From NCBI GenBank assembly GCA_034433795.1, contig DAOUAE010000087.1, positions 1-64,000 on the forward strand: a DNA stretch of 64,000 nucleotides. The letters run 5' to 3'. The notes beneath the pieces were generated by a model. The model did no database searches. It was not told where the DNA came from and saw only the letters and a program-made list of their open reading frames with translations. Made by a program: the position numbers and the translations under genes. This document shows positions 35,593 through 44,761 of the stretch, piece by piece (positions within the stretch are counted from its first letter, which is position 1; every line of letters begins with the position of its first letter). This DNA is from DAOUAE01 sp034433795. GTDB lineage: Bacteria; Chloroflexota; UBA6077; FW602-bin22; DAOUAE01.

Positions 35593-35621
35593 ATTCTACG
35601 ATCTCCGTCCGGTCCTGTCAA
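35593..35621 (-). promoter_or_regulatory. Promoter of the sulfur cluster
   Basis: TTGACA (35621-35616), 17-base spacer, TAGAAT (35598-35593) on the minus strand, about 40 bases before the TsuA-like ATG. Confidence 0.85.
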
Positions 35622-35649
35622 CCACGGGCGACGGTGGAGGCCGGCCGGC

Positions 35650-36681
35650 TCAGTCGGCGGCGAGGAGATCGTCGGGCGCGACGGCGAAGAGGGCCGGGAG
35701 CCCGCCGGTGTGGAGGAAGATCACCGGGTCGGTGGGGCCGAAATACCCGCGGGCCTGGAGGTCCAGCAGCCCGCCGAACGCCTTGGCGGTGTAGACCGGG
35801 TCGAGCAGGACCCCCTCCAGCTGGGCCAGCTGCCGGAGGGCCCGGTTGCCCAGCGGCGAGGGCTGGCCGTAGCCCGGGGCGGCGTAGCCGGTCACCAGCG
35901 GCACGGCGGCCGGGTCGAAGCGGCGCGGCGCCCCCAGCCGGGCGCAGACCCGCTCGGCCAGGCGGGCGATGGAGCGGGGCAGATCGCGCCAGAGAGCGCC
36001 GATGTCGATCCCCAGCGGCCGGAGCGCCGAGCCCAGCAGGGTGAGGCCGGCCCAGAGCCCGGCCAGCGTTCCGCCGGTCCCGGTCGCCACCACCACCCAG
36101 GCCTGCGCGAGCCCCTGGGCCCGGGCCTGCTGCTCCAGCTCCAGAGCCGCCTGCACGTAGCCCAGCGCCCCCAGGACGGAGTGCCCGCCGACCGGGATGA
36201 AGGTGTGGGGGCCGAGCCGCAGCCAGGCCAGGAGATGGACCAGCCGGTCGGTCCGCTCGATGGTCCAGCGTCCGGGCTGGCTGCGGAGGGGGAGGAAATG
36301 CAGCCGGGCGCCCAGGAGGTGGCAGAGGAGCAGGTTGCCGGTGAGGCGGTCCGGCCGGCGGGTGAAGTAGAAGAGGTGGGCCTCCAGTCCCAGCCGGGGC
36401 GCCAGGGCCGCCACCAGCCGGGCGTGGTTCGACTGCGGGGCCCCGTAGGTCACCACCCGCCGGTGGCCGGAGCGCCGGGCCGCGGCCAGGATATAGGCCA
36501 GTTTGCGGGCCTTGTTGCCGCCCGGCGCCGGCCCGCACTGGTCGTCGCGCTTGAGATAGACCGGCCGGCCGAGCGCCCGGCTCAGGGCCGGCAGAAACTC
36601 CAGCGGGGTGGGGGCCGTCTCCAGGGGCAGCCGGGGGACGGCGGCCAGACGCTCGGCCAGCAGTCTCGCGTCCATCGCCAC
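35650..36681 (-). CDS. PLP-dependent D-cysteine desulfhydrase / ACC deaminase-family protein
   Basis: The 343-residue protein is a fold-type II PLP enzyme: PTPLEFLPALS at the start, KRDDQCGPAPGGNKARKL with the PLP lysine Lys57, and GAPQSNHAR binding the phosphate. The family includes D-cysteine desulfhydrase, which releases sulfide from D-cysteine, and ACC deaminase. It follows the GMC gene by one base, so they are cotranscribed. The GTG start could also be the ATG two codons later. Confidence 0.85.
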   Translation of the reverse strand: MAMDARLLAERLAAVPRLPLETAPTPLEFLPALSRALGRPVYLKRDDQCGPAPGGNKARKLAYILAAARRSGHRRVVTYGAPQSNHARLVAALAPRLGLEAHLFYFTRRPDRLTGNLLLCHLLGARLHFLPLRSQPGRWTIERTDRLVHLLAWLRLGPHTFIPVGGHSVLGALGYVQAALELEQQARAQGLAQAWVVVATGTGGTLAGLWAGLTLLGSALRPLGIDIGALWRDLPRSIARLAERVCARLGAPRRFDPAAVPLVTGYAAPGYGQPSPLGNRALRQLAQLEGVLLDPVYTAKAFGGLLDLQARGYFGPTDPVIFLHTGGLPALFAVAPDDLLAAD

Positions 36682-36682
36682 G

Positions 36683-37999
36683 TCAGTCGGCCGGCGCCGG
36701 CCGGCCGATCAGCCGGCGGGCCAGCCGTTTGGCCAGCGCGATGATGGTCACCACCGTCGGCCGGCCCAGGGCCTCGGGGAAGACGCTGGCGTCGCAGACG
36801 AAGAGCCCGCGAACCGGGGTCTGGAGATCGGCGTCCACCAGGTCGCCCAGCCGGACGGTGGCCGAAGGGTGGGTGCCACGGAGCGGGGTGAGGACCAGAC
36901 TGGCCGGGGCGGCGCCGGCCGCGATCAGGGTCTTCTGGGCGATGGCCAGGCCGTAGGCCAGCCGCTCCCGGTCGTCCGGCAGAAGGGGCTTGCTGACGCT
37001 CCCGTCCGGGAGGAGCCGGCCGCTCACCGTGTCCTTGATCTTGATCATCAGCCCCAGCAGCCGCCGCCAGCGCGGCCAGGTCAGAATCGCCCGGCTGTCG
37101 GCCAGGCCGGCCACGACCGGGTAGAGGAGCCAGGGGTCCACCAGCGGGCTGATCATCACCCCGGCCGCCGGATCCTCCCAGAACCAGGTCATCGGCGGCT
37201 CCAGAGCGTTGCCCGGTCCGGGGCCCAGCCCGTAGACGACCAGCGTGGTGTCCAGGGCCAGCCCCTCGCCGGCCCGGGCCAGGCCCGCGGCCCGGAGGAG
37301 CGGCGGCGTGCCCAGGCCGCCGGCCGCCAGGACGACCGTCTCCGCCCGGACGGTGAAGGGCTGGCCCCGGCGCCGGCCCGCCACCCCCACCACCTGGCGG
37401 TCCCGCCGCAGCAGGCGCTCGACCCGGGCGCCGGTCAGCAGCCGGGCGCCGGCGGCCACCGCCTGGTCCACGAACTCGGCGGCGCTCCATTTGGCCCCAC
37501 AGCGGCAGCCCAGGAGACAGTGGGCCCCGCAGGCGAAACGGCGGGCCCGCGCGGGCCGCAGGAGCTTGGGCATGGGCTGCCAGCGGTAGCCGAGGGCCTG
37601 ACCGGCCTGGGCCAGCCGGGTCGAGGCCGCGCCCCGCTGGTCCGGCGGCAGCGGGGCCACCGCCAGCTCGGCCAGGGTCTCCTCGACCTCGGCCCCGAGG
37701 TCCAGGCCGTAGCGGGTGCGGAGCCAGTCGGGCGGCCGGGCGGCGCAGCCGGCGAACTGGCCGGTGGCCCCGCCCAGGAGGAGCGGACGGACGATCTGCA
37801 CTCCCTCGCGGGAGAACCAGAGGCCACCCCGGTCGGTGTAGCACAGGGCCCCCGCATGGGTGCCGTAGGTCCGACGGCCCCGCCAGTCCTCGCCCTGCTC
37901 ACACAGGACCACCCGCCAGCCGGCCCGGGCCAGCGCCCGGGCCACCGTGGCGCCGCCCGGCCCGCTGCCGACGACGACCGCCTCCGCCTCGAGGTCCAC
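36683..37999 (-). CDS. GMC-family FAD-dependent oxidoreductase
   Basis: The 438-residue protein has the FAD-binding GSGPGGATVARAL (12-24) and the C-terminal GMC region with GLFVCDASVFPEALGRPTVVTI, where the family active-site His is located nearby. A cysteine-rich CGAHCLLGCRCGAKW lies in the middle, an unusual cluster that may bind metal or iron-sulfur. At 438 residues it is shorter than typical GMC oxidases (500 or more). It heads a two-gene unit with the PLP enzyme; the GTG start follows GGGGGAGAGG. Confidence 0.85.
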   Translation of the reverse strand: MDLEAEAVVVGSGPGGATVARALARAGWRVVLCEQGEDWRGRRTYGTHAGALCYTDRGGLWFSREGVQIVRPLLLGGATGQFAGCAARPPDWLRTRYGLDLGAEVEETLAELAVAPLPPDQRGAASTRLAQAGQALGYRWQPMPKLLRPARARRFACGAHCLLGCRCGAKWSAAEFVDQAVAAGARLLTGARVERLLRRDRQVVGVAGRRRGQPFTVRAETVVLAAGGLGTPPLLRAAGLARAGEGLALDTTLVVYGLGPGPGNALEPPMTWFWEDPAAGVMISPLVDPWLLYPVVAGLADSRAILTWPRWRRLLGLMIKIKDTVSGRLLPDGSVSKPLLPDDRERLAYGLAIAQKTLIAAGAAPASLVLTPLRGTHPSATVRLGDLVDADLQTPVRGLFVCDASVFPEALGRPTVVTIIALAKRLARRLIGRPAPAD

Positions 38000-38161
38000 G
38001 GCCGCCTCTCCCCCTGGGTCTAGCGCCTTTATGCTACCACGCCGTCCGCCCGATCGCCAGCCGTGGGGCGGGTGGGATGAGAAGCCTCTTGACAGGGCCG
38101 CCCCCGCGGTCTTTCACTGTGGGGCGGGCAGTTGTCCCAGATCCGTTGGCGAGGAGGCGCG

Positions 38162-39223
38162 ATGACCGGACCGTGTCGGGTGACGGAGACCGTGGTGGGC
38201 CGCTGGACGCGGGCGGTGGTCCTGGAGAACGACCTCCTGCGGGTGGTGGTCCTGGCCGACAAGGGGGCCGACATCTACGAACTCCGCTACAAGCCCCGCG
38301 ACCTCGATCTTCTCTGGAAGGCGCCCTGGGGCTTCCGCGACCTGGGCAGCCTGGGGGCGACCGCCGCCACCTCGCTGGTCGCCTGGATGGACCACTACGC
38401 CGGCGGCTGGCAGGAGATCTTCCCCTCGGGCGGCGACGCCTGTCAGTACAAGGGCGTCGAACTGGGCTTCCACGGCGAGGTCAGCACCGCCCCCTGGGAC
38501 TACACGGTGCTGGCGCAGGGGGAGACGGCGGCCGTGCGCTTCACCATCGCCACCACCCGCACCCCCTTCCGCTTGGAGCGGACCATGCGTCTTGGGGCCG
38601 GCCAGCCGATCCTGCAGATCAGCGGGCGGGTGACCAACGAGGGGGCCGAGCCGATGGACTTCATGTGGGGGCACCACCCGGCCTTCGGCGCCCCCTTCCT
38701 GAGCGGCGCCTGCCGCCTCGACCTGCCGCCGGCCCGCTTCGTCGTCGACCGGCAGGTGGACCCGGAACGGAGCTGGCTGCCGGACAGCGGCACCTGGGAC
38801 TGGCCGGTCGTCACCGGGCGCGATGGCCGACCGGTCGACCTCAGCCGCATCCCCGGCCCCGAGGCGCGGGTCAACAATTTCGGCTATCTCGTCGATCTGG
38901 CCGAGGGCTGGTACGCCCTGACCAACACCGACCTCGGGCTGGGCTTCGGGCTGGTCTGGCCCCGCGACGTCTTCCCCTACCTCTGGTTCTGGCAGGAGCT
39001 GCACGGCTCGCGCGGCTACCCGTGGTACGGCCGGGTCTACGTCATGGGGCTGGAGCCCTGGACCAGCTACCCCGGCCACGGCCTGACCAGCGCCCTGGCC
39101 CGGGGCACCGCCCGCCGGCTCGAGCCGGGCCAGAGCCTCACCGCCGACCTGCAGGCCGTCCTCTACGAGAGCCGGACCGGCGTCCGGCGGATCCACCCCG
39201 ACGGCACCGTCGAACCACGCTGA
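38162..39223 (+). CDS. DUF4432 / aldose 1-epimerase-like protein
   Basis: A 353-residue protein with a beta-sandwich galactose-mutarotase-like pattern: VVVLADKGADIYELRYKP, HEMGW-like WMDHYAGGWQEIFPSGGDA, GEVSTAPWDY and MWGHHPAFGAP, where His and Asp/Glu are expected for carbohydrate binding. It belongs to the aldose epimerase superfamily, probably DUF4432. Substrate unknown. The ATG follows GAGGAGGCGCG. A TTGACA at 38089-38094 with TTCACT 18 bases later is a moderate promoter. Confidence 0.85.
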   Translation: MTGPCRVTETVVGRWTRAVVLENDLLRVVVLADKGADIYELRYKPRDLDLLWKAPWGFRDLGSLGATAATSLVAWMDHYAGGWQEIFPSGGDACQYKGVELGFHGEVSTAPWDYTVLAQGETAAVRFTIATTRTPFRLERTMRLGAGQPILQISGRVTNEGAEPMDFMWGHHPAFGAPFLSGACRLDLPPARFVVDRQVDPERSWLPDSGTWDWPVVTGRDGRPVDLSRIPGPEARVNNFGYLVDLAEGWYALTNTDLGLGFGLVWPRDVFPYLWFWQELHGSRGYPWYGRVYVMGLEPWTSYPGHGLTSALARGTARRLEPGQSLTADLQAVLYESRTGVRRIHPDGTVEPR

Positions 39224-39259
39224 CCGCCAGCCCGATGCCCCGCCCGCGGAGCCGCCGGC

Positions 39260-39288
39260 TTGACACCGCCCCGGCCTACGCCTATTCT
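39260..39288 (+). promoter_or_regulatory. Promoter of the 65-residue membrane protein
   Basis: TTGACA (39260-39265), 17 bases, TATTCT (39283-39288). The ~80-base leader can form a hairpin (GGGG...GAAGA / TCTTC...CCCC, around 39304-39329). Confidence 0.7.
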
Positions 39289-39369
39289 TTTCTCAGAAAT
39301 TAGTCGGGGCGAAGATATTCTTCGGTCCCCACCGCAGACCGCGGGCCGGGGAGCCAGGGGGACGGGCCG

Positions 39370-39567
39370 GTGGAGGGGCAGCGCCGTCTCTTCGAACTCT
39401 GGGTGGCGCTCGGATTCCTGGGGGGCGCGCTGCTCGCCACCCTCATCGTCGGGCTGGCCCGCCGCCGTCGGGACCGGCGGACGCTGGTCCTGGCCGGGAC
39501 GGTGTTCCTGCTCATGGTGGGGCTGGGGCTCTTGACCGGCCTCCGCCTGACCGGCTACCTGGGCTGA
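39370..39567 (+). CDS. Small two-helix membrane protein, 65 aa
   Basis: A GTG-started ORF after AGGGGGACGGGCC. The product has two transmembrane segments (about 9-28 and 40-58) separated by RRRRDRRT, so both ends are outside and the loop is inside. Family not recognised. It overlaps the convergent YfhO-like gene by 13 bases. Confidence 0.65.
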   Translation: MEGQRRLFELWVALGFLGGALLATLIVGLARRRRDRRTLVLAGTVFLLMVGLGLLTGLRLTGYLG

Positions 39568-41816
39568 GCCCGCCGGCCGGGGACCAGCCGCCGGATGGCC
39601 AGCGCCCCCAGGCCGAGGAGCGTCAGCCCCAGCGTCCCGGCGCTCAGCGCCGCTCCCACCAGCAGGCTGGTCGGCCGGTAGACGAACTCCACCTGGTGGG
39701 CGCCGGCCGGCAGCAGCACCCCGCGCAGCGCCCGGTCGACCCGCAGGACCGGCGCCGGCTGGCCGTCCACCGTCGCCCGCCAGCCCGGGGCGTAGCTGCC
39801 GCTGACCACCAGCAGCCCCGGCGCCGAGAGACGGACCGTCAACGCCAGCCGGTCGGGCCGCTCGTGCTGGACGGTCACCGTGGCCTGGCCGGCCCCCGCC
39901 GGGGAGAGCGTCGCCGGCCCTTCGACCACCGCGGTGCGCCGGACCTCCACCGTGGCCAGGAGCGCCCGGGCGGCTGCGGGGCTCCCGGCTGCGACCCAGT
40001 CGAAGAGGACGAAGGCCCGTCCCGGCCGGTCGAGCTGGGTGGCGTAGACCCGGACCTCGCCCTCCTGGTGGACCAGGCGGAGGCGGGGATCGGCCAGGTC
40101 GCGCCGGGTGACGACGTAGGCCACGTCGAGCAGGCGCCAGCGCTCGACCTCGGGCACGACCGCCTCGAAATCGCGCCAGCCGGCCGGCCGGAGCGGGGTG
40201 TTGCCGACGATATCCTCCAGACCGAAGAGGCTGCCGGCGTTGCCGTCGCCCGGCAGCAGCCCCTCGCTGGCGACGCGGAAGCGGCCGGGCTGGGCCTGCA
40301 GGAACGTCACGGTCGGCGTCGGGGCCAGCAGCTGGTCGGGCGCGCCGGGGCGCAGGTTGTTGGCCCCGTGGGCGGTCGCGAGGTCGAGGACGAGGTGGAG
40401 GAGGAGAAGGCCGGCGGTCCAGCGGCCGGCGAGAAGGCCCCGGAGCCGGCCGGCGAAGACCCCGCCGAGGAGGGCTCCGAGGAGGGCCGCCCAGAGCCCG
40501 GCCTCGCCCAGGGCCAGGAGAGCCGTCTGCCCCTCGGGCGGCGCGCCGAGGGCGGCCAGCGTCGTCCCCAGCCCCACTGCCAGGGAGAGGCCGCCGAGCC
40601 CCAGCGCCAGCCCCAGGGCCGGACGGGCCAGCGGGCGTCCCCGGTCTTCCAGCAGATCGCGCAGCCCCTCGCCGGCCAGGACGGCCAGCCCCAGAGCGAC
40701 CAGCAGCACCAGCCGCTCGTGGTTGCGAAACAGGTTCGCGCCGGGCAGGACGGCGTAGAGCGCGCGGTAGAGAAACGTGTGCCCGCCGAGCGAGAGGAGC
40801 AACGCCCCCAGGGCGACGCCGCCCCAGAGGAGACGGACCGGGCGGTCGGTCCGGCCGGCCAGGGCCACGGCGGCCAGACAGAGGGTCGCCAGCCCCAGGT
40901 AGAGCGGACGGCCGCCGAAGGCCGGCGGCCACAGGAGCCCCAGGAGATCGCGCGGGGCGAAGCCGGTCCGGGCGAACTGGTAGCTGGTGAGGGTGCGGTC
41001 GGTCTCGCCGAGGTGCTCGAGCGCCGGGAGCCACTGGACGGCCGAGAGCCCGGCGGCGACGCCGCCCATCAGGGCGAGCCGGGCCAGCCCCCGCCAGCCC
41101 AGCCCCTCCCGCCAGAGGGTGAAGAGCCCGTCGGCCAGGACGGCCAGCAGGACGAAGACCAGCGTCTGGGGGTGTCCGGCCAGGGCGGCGGTGGCCAGGA
41201 GCAGCCCGCCCCCCAGCCGCCAGAGAGCGCCGCCGGGCCGGAGTCCTCGCTCCAGGCACAAGAGGATCCAGGGCAGCCAGGCGATGGTCTCCAGGATGAT
41301 GACCTGCTGGACGGGGAAGGTCAGGAGCGCTCCCCCCAGGGCGAAGACCAGGGCGCCGGCCAGGCCGGCCGCCCGGCTGCCGGTGGCGGTCCGCCGCCAG
41401 AGGTAGAGGCCCACGGCCGCCAGGCCGAGATGGGCCACCACCTGCTGCTCCAGGGCCTGGAGGGGGAGATCGCCCTCCCGGTGCAGCCAGTCGGTCAGCC
41501 GGCTGGGGGGATAGAAGAGGCCGAACTGGAGGTCGCCGACGGCGGAGTGTCCGGCCAGGAGAAAGGGGTTCCAGAGGGGAAGGTCTCCCTGGCGCAGCGC
41601 CTGGTGGATCCAGCGCCGGTAGGGATAGTGCAGCTCGGTCATGTCGCCCAGGGGGACCGTGGCCTGGTCGGCCGGGTTGGCGGCGAACCAGGGCCAGAAG
41701 ACGAGCCAGGGGAGGGCGCCCAGGAGGGCCAGGAGCAGGAGCTCGGCCCCCAGACGGGCGGCCAGTGTCCGGGCCCGCCGGACCGGCCGGCGGGTGAGGG
41801 CGAACGTCTCGGCCAT
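39555..41816 (-). CDS. YfhO-family large membrane protein
   Basis: This 753-residue protein has a dozen or more transmembrane helices and a large extracytoplasmic C-terminal domain (about 500-700) with a final helix, the layout of YfhO. The DMTELHYPYRRWIHQALRQG, LPLWNPFLLAGHS segment is a family signature. YfhO-like proteins are GT-C-type glycosyltransferases, in Firmicutes linked to teichoic acid glycosylation. Promoter at 41825-41853; the message appears leaderless. It precedes other cell-surface genes. Confidence 0.88.
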   Translation of the reverse strand: MAETFALTRRPVRRARTLAARLGAELLLLALLGALPWLVFWPWFAANPADQATVPLGDMTELHYPYRRWIHQALRQGDLPLWNPFLLAGHSAVGDLQFGLFYPPSRLTDWLHREGDLPLQALEQQVVAHLGLAAVGLYLWRRTATGSRAAGLAGALVFALGGALLTFPVQQVIILETIAWLPWILLCLERGLRPGGALWRLGGGLLLATAALAGHPQTLVFVLLAVLADGLFTLWREGLGWRGLARLALMGGVAAGLSAVQWLPALEHLGETDRTLTSYQFARTGFAPRDLLGLLWPPAFGGRPLYLGLATLCLAAVALAGRTDRPVRLLWGGVALGALLLSLGGHTFLYRALYAVLPGANLFRNHERLVLLVALGLAVLAGEGLRDLLEDRGRPLARPALGLALGLGGLSLAVGLGTTLAALGAPPEGQTALLALGEAGLWAALLGALLGGVFAGRLRGLLAGRWTAGLLLLHLVLDLATAHGANNLRPGAPDQLLAPTPTVTFLQAQPGRFRVASEGLLPGDGNAGSLFGLEDIVGNTPLRPAGWRDFEAVVPEVERWRLLDVAYVVTRRDLADPRLRLVHQEGEVRVYATQLDRPGRAFVLFDWVAAGSPAAARALLATVEVRRTAVVEGPATLSPAGAGQATVTVQHERPDRLALTVRLSAPGLLVVSGSYAPGWRATVDGQPAPVLRVDRALRGVLLPAGAHQVEFVYRPTSLLVGAALSAGTLGLTLLGLGALAIRRLVPGRRAQPR

Positions 41817-41824
41817 TTGGCGTC

Positions 41825-41853
41825 GTTATACCATCGGGCGCGGCGGCCCACAA
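41825..41853 (-). promoter_or_regulatory. Promoter of the YfhO-family gene, leaderless
   Basis: TTGTGG (41853-41848), 17-base spacer and TATAAC (41830-41825), then eight bases to the ATG at 41816. The transcript would start within two bases of the start codon, and no Shine-Dalgarno sequence fits. Confidence 0.7.
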
Positions 41854-41862
41854 GCCCGGCCG

Positions 41863-42933
41863 CTACCCCCGGTCGCAGGGAATCAGCCGCACCACCTGCC
41901 CGCTGCCCGGCGGGGCGAAGGCGCCGTTGAGGCTGAGGTAGAACGTCCCGTCCGGGGCCGCCAGGACGGCCGTCGGGTAGGGCAGGTGGTCGGCCAGGAC
42001 GGTGCGCAGGGCGCCCTCCAGGCGGAGGAGGCGTCCGCTCCGGGGGTGGAAGCCGCTCGCGACCTGAAACCCCTGGGCGAACTCCAGGACGATCAGCCGC
42101 CCCTGTCGGTCGACGGCCAGGCCGATGGGCATGGTCAGCCCAGTCAGGGCCGGCCGGAGCCGGCCGTCCGGGGCGAGGCGGTCCACCCGCCCGCTCCCCG
42201 GCGCGAAGGGGAAGGGGCTGAACAGGGCGATGAGCAGCGCCCCATCCGGTCCCCGGACCAGGCCGGTCGGCACCGGGTTGTCGGGCCAGACCGCCAGGCG
42301 GGTGATCGATCCTTCGGGAGAGACCGCCACGAGGGCGTTGGCAGCGCTGTCGACGACGAAGAACTGGTCGGTGGCCTCGTCGGAGAGCAGGGCGAAGGGG
42401 TTGGACTCGACGGTCGGGCTGGCCGTGGGGTTGGTCTGGAGGGCGGTCACCGGGTCGTAGCGCTCGGCGAAGAAGAAGGCGAAAAGATCGGCCACCTTCT
42501 CCGGGGTGCGGGCCCCGGCTGGGAGCCGGAGGAGGGCGCTGGCCAGGGGGCCAGGCCCCTCTCCCTGCAGGAGGTAGAGGTCGCCCCGGCGAAGGGCCAG
42601 GGCGGTGGTCCCGACCGTCTCGCCGGTCCAGTGGGTGAAGAAGGGGAGACCGCTGAGGAGGACCTCCCACCGGCCGTCGGGCCAGAGCCGGCTGACCCGG
42701 CCGCCGGTCTCAGGCGTGCCGACCTCGGCGAGGTAGAGGGCGCCGTCCGGGCCGAGCGCCAGGCCGCGGGGGTTGCTGAGCCCCTGGACGAGGGGCACGA
42801 CCGTCGCCGGGCAGCTCTGGCCCCCGGCCGGCGCCCCCAGGACCAGGCCGAGGCCGAGGAGGGCCAGGAGCAGCGTCCGCAGCGAATGACCGCGCCAGTC
42901 CGTCCCGCTGCTCACCCGCCAGACCGTCAGCAC
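41863..42933 (-). CDS. Secreted ScyD/ScyE-family beta-propeller protein
   Basis: A 356-residue protein with an N-terminal signal (LRTLLLALLGLGLVLGAP...GGQSC) and a beta-propeller of repeats such as NPRGLALGPDGALYLAE, PTGLVRGPDGALLIALF and YPTAVLAAPDGTFYLSL. The GGRVSRL/ASPTVESNPFAL segments are typical of ScyD/ScyE-like proteins, widespread as secreted scaffold or binding proteins. The function is not established. The GTG start is assigned because of GGATCGGAGCG before it. Confidence 0.85.
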   Translation of the reverse strand: MLTVWRVSSGTDWRGHSLRTLLLALLGLGLVLGAPAGGQSCPATVVPLVQGLSNPRGLALGPDGALYLAEVGTPETGGRVSRLWPDGRWEVLLSGLPFFTHWTGETVGTTALALRRGDLYLLQGEGPGPLASALLRLPAGARTPEKVADLFAFFFAERYDPVTALQTNPTASPTVESNPFALLSDEATDQFFVVDSAANALVAVSPEGSITRLAVWPDNPVPTGLVRGPDGALLIALFSPFPFAPGSGRVDRLAPDGRLRPALTGLTMPIGLAVDRQGRLIVLEFAQGFQVASGFHPRSGRLLRLEGALRTVLADHLPYPTAVLAAPDGTFYLSLNGAFAPPGSGQVVRLIPCDRG

Positions 42934-43179
42934 CGCTCCGATCCCGCTGTCTCAGCAGCGTCTCCCGGTATCATACCGACACCGGCCGCCCGCCGGCATC
43001 ACCGCTCAGCCCGGCCAGTGGGAGACATCATCCTCGCTGGCTGGCCGGCGGCCCCGGTGAGAGGTAGCGGCCGCCGGCCGTCTGTGTGCCGCTATGGCCT
43101 CCGCCCGAGGCCGGCCAGCGCTGGCTGGGCGACCGGCCCGTCCCCTTCAGCCTGGCGTTCCGGCTGCTCTACCGGTGAC

Positions 43180-44745
43180 TCAGAGGCCGGCCAGCGCCTG
43201 CGCGCGCAGGTGGGCCAGGGCCGTGGCCGGCTGGATGGCGGTGTAGACGGCGAAATGGGCGACGGTCTCGCGCCGGGCCGCGGCCCCGCTGGCGGCCAGC
43301 AGCGCCCGAAACCGCTCCTCGGTCGGGCTGCCGGCGACGAAAACGAAGGCCGGGTCGGGCGCCCGGGCCACGGCCGCCACGTACGGCGGATACCGGTTGA
43401 AGCCGCCGGCGACGACCGCCGGCACGATGGCCTCGTCGCTCTCCAGCGCCAGGGGATAGGCCAGCCAGTAGTCGGTGTAGACGAAGCGGTACCCGTGCGC
43501 CAGCAGAAACGTCCGCAGGAGGCGGCGGCTGGCGGCGTCGGTCGGGCCCAGGTGGTCGGGCAGGTTCAGGCGCGGGTCGGCGGTCAGCAGACTCCAGAGG
43601 TTGATCCCGAGGACCAGGGCGACCAGCAGCCCCCCCAGCGCCGGCCAGCGCCGGCCCAGCCGCCAGACCAGGGCCGCCCCCAGGGGAACGGTGGCGTAGA
43701 GGGGCAGGAGGTAGCGGGGCTCGATGGTGAGGTCGCCGAAGCGGGTGGCGCTGGCGAGCAGGAGAAGCCCACCCCCCAGCAGCAGCCCCTGGGCGGCCAG
43801 GAGATCGCCGGCCGTCCCCCGTCCGGTGAGGGCCGCCCGCAGGCTCCGCCCGAAGGCGCCGGCCACCCCCAGGGCGACCAGCCCCAGGCCCAGGGCCACG
43901 CCCGGCCAGCGGGCCGGGCGGGTGGCGAAATCGGCGGCGAAGAGTCCCGGCGAACTCGACCCCTGGGCCAGGCCGGCGAGGACCGGGAGCCCGTAGCGGA
44001 CCTGCCGGCGCAGCCCCTCCAGGACCGCCTCGGCCCGGAGACTCCCCCCGGCCACCGCCTGCCAGGTGGCCAGGGGATGGGCGATATTGTAGAGGAGGAG
44101 GGGGGCCGCGCCGACCAGCCCGCCGGCCAGCAGGGCGAGGAGGGCCGGCCCGGTGCGGCCCCGGCGCAGCAGCAGCAGTCCCAGGCCTGGCCCGAGGTAG
44201 ACCACGGCCAGCGGGTGCGTCCAGAGGGCCAGCCCGGCCAGGAGCCCCAGGGCGAAGGCGCCGGGGAGCGGCCAGCGGTCGCGCCGGGCCAGAGCGAGCC
44301 CCAGGAGCAGCATTCCCTGGCCCAGGACCAGGAGTTCGATGTAGCCGCCGCGGGCCTTGAGGCTCCAGATGGCCAGGAAGGCCGGGGGAACGGCCAGGTA
44401 GAGGGCGGTGAGGAGGGCCGGCCCCTCGCCGAAGGCCCGGCGGGCCGTCAGGGCGGCCAGGACCAGAAAGCCGAGCGAGAGGCCCAGCGGCACCAGTTTG
44501 AGGACCAGTGGCGTGGCCCCGAAGAGGGCGAAGGCGGGAGCGGTGAGCAGGGCGCTGAGGCTTCCCAGGTAGTCCTGGCCCCAGTAGAAGACCGACCACT
44601 CGCCGGCCAGCAGATGGCGGGCCATCAGGCCGACGACCGCCTCATCGGCCTCGATCTCGCCGAAGGGACCGTGGAGCAGGGCCAGCCGCAGGGCGGTGGC
44701 CAGCCCGAGCAGCAGGGCCAGTCCGGGCCAGAACGGCGCCCGCAC
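43180..44745 (-). CDS. GT39-like (GT-C) membrane glycosyltransferase
   Basis: The 521-residue protein has about ten transmembrane helices and an acidic first loop with GEIEADEAVVGLMARHLL, the D/E pair expected for dolichol-phosphate-mannose-type GT-C enzymes. A C-terminal soluble domain follows (about 390-521). The GTG start lies behind GGGGACCGCCG, 16 bases past the decarboxylase stop. Likely transfers a sugar from a lipid carrier outside the membrane. Confidence 0.82.
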   Translation of the reverse strand: MRAPFWPGLALLLGLATALRLALLHGPFGEIEADEAVVGLMARHLLAGEWSVFYWGQDYLGSLSALLTAPAFALFGATPLVLKLVPLGLSLGFLVLAALTARRAFGEGPALLTALYLAVPPAFLAIWSLKARGGYIELLVLGQGMLLLGLALARRDRWPLPGAFALGLLAGLALWTHPLAVVYLGPGLGLLLLRRGRTGPALLALLAGGLVGAAPLLLYNIAHPLATWQAVAGGSLRAEAVLEGLRRQVRYGLPVLAGLAQGSSSPGLFAADFATRPARWPGVALGLGLVALGVAGAFGRSLRAALTGRGTAGDLLAAQGLLLGGGLLLLASATRFGDLTIEPRYLLPLYATVPLGAALVWRLGRRWPALGGLLVALVLGINLWSLLTADPRLNLPDHLGPTDAASRRLLRTFLLAHGYRFVYTDYWLAYPLALESDEAIVPAVVAGGFNRYPPYVAAVARAPDPAFVFVAGSPTEERFRALLAASGAAARRETVAHFAVYTAIQPATALAHLRAQALAGL

Positions 44746-44761
44746 CGGCGGTCCCCGCTCC

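Noticed and set aside
43057..43178. Short plus-strand frame ending QRWLGDRPVPFSLAFRLLYR
   Set aside because: It looks faintly like a protein tail but has an upstream stop, no start and no known family. It may be a remnant but cannot be supported.
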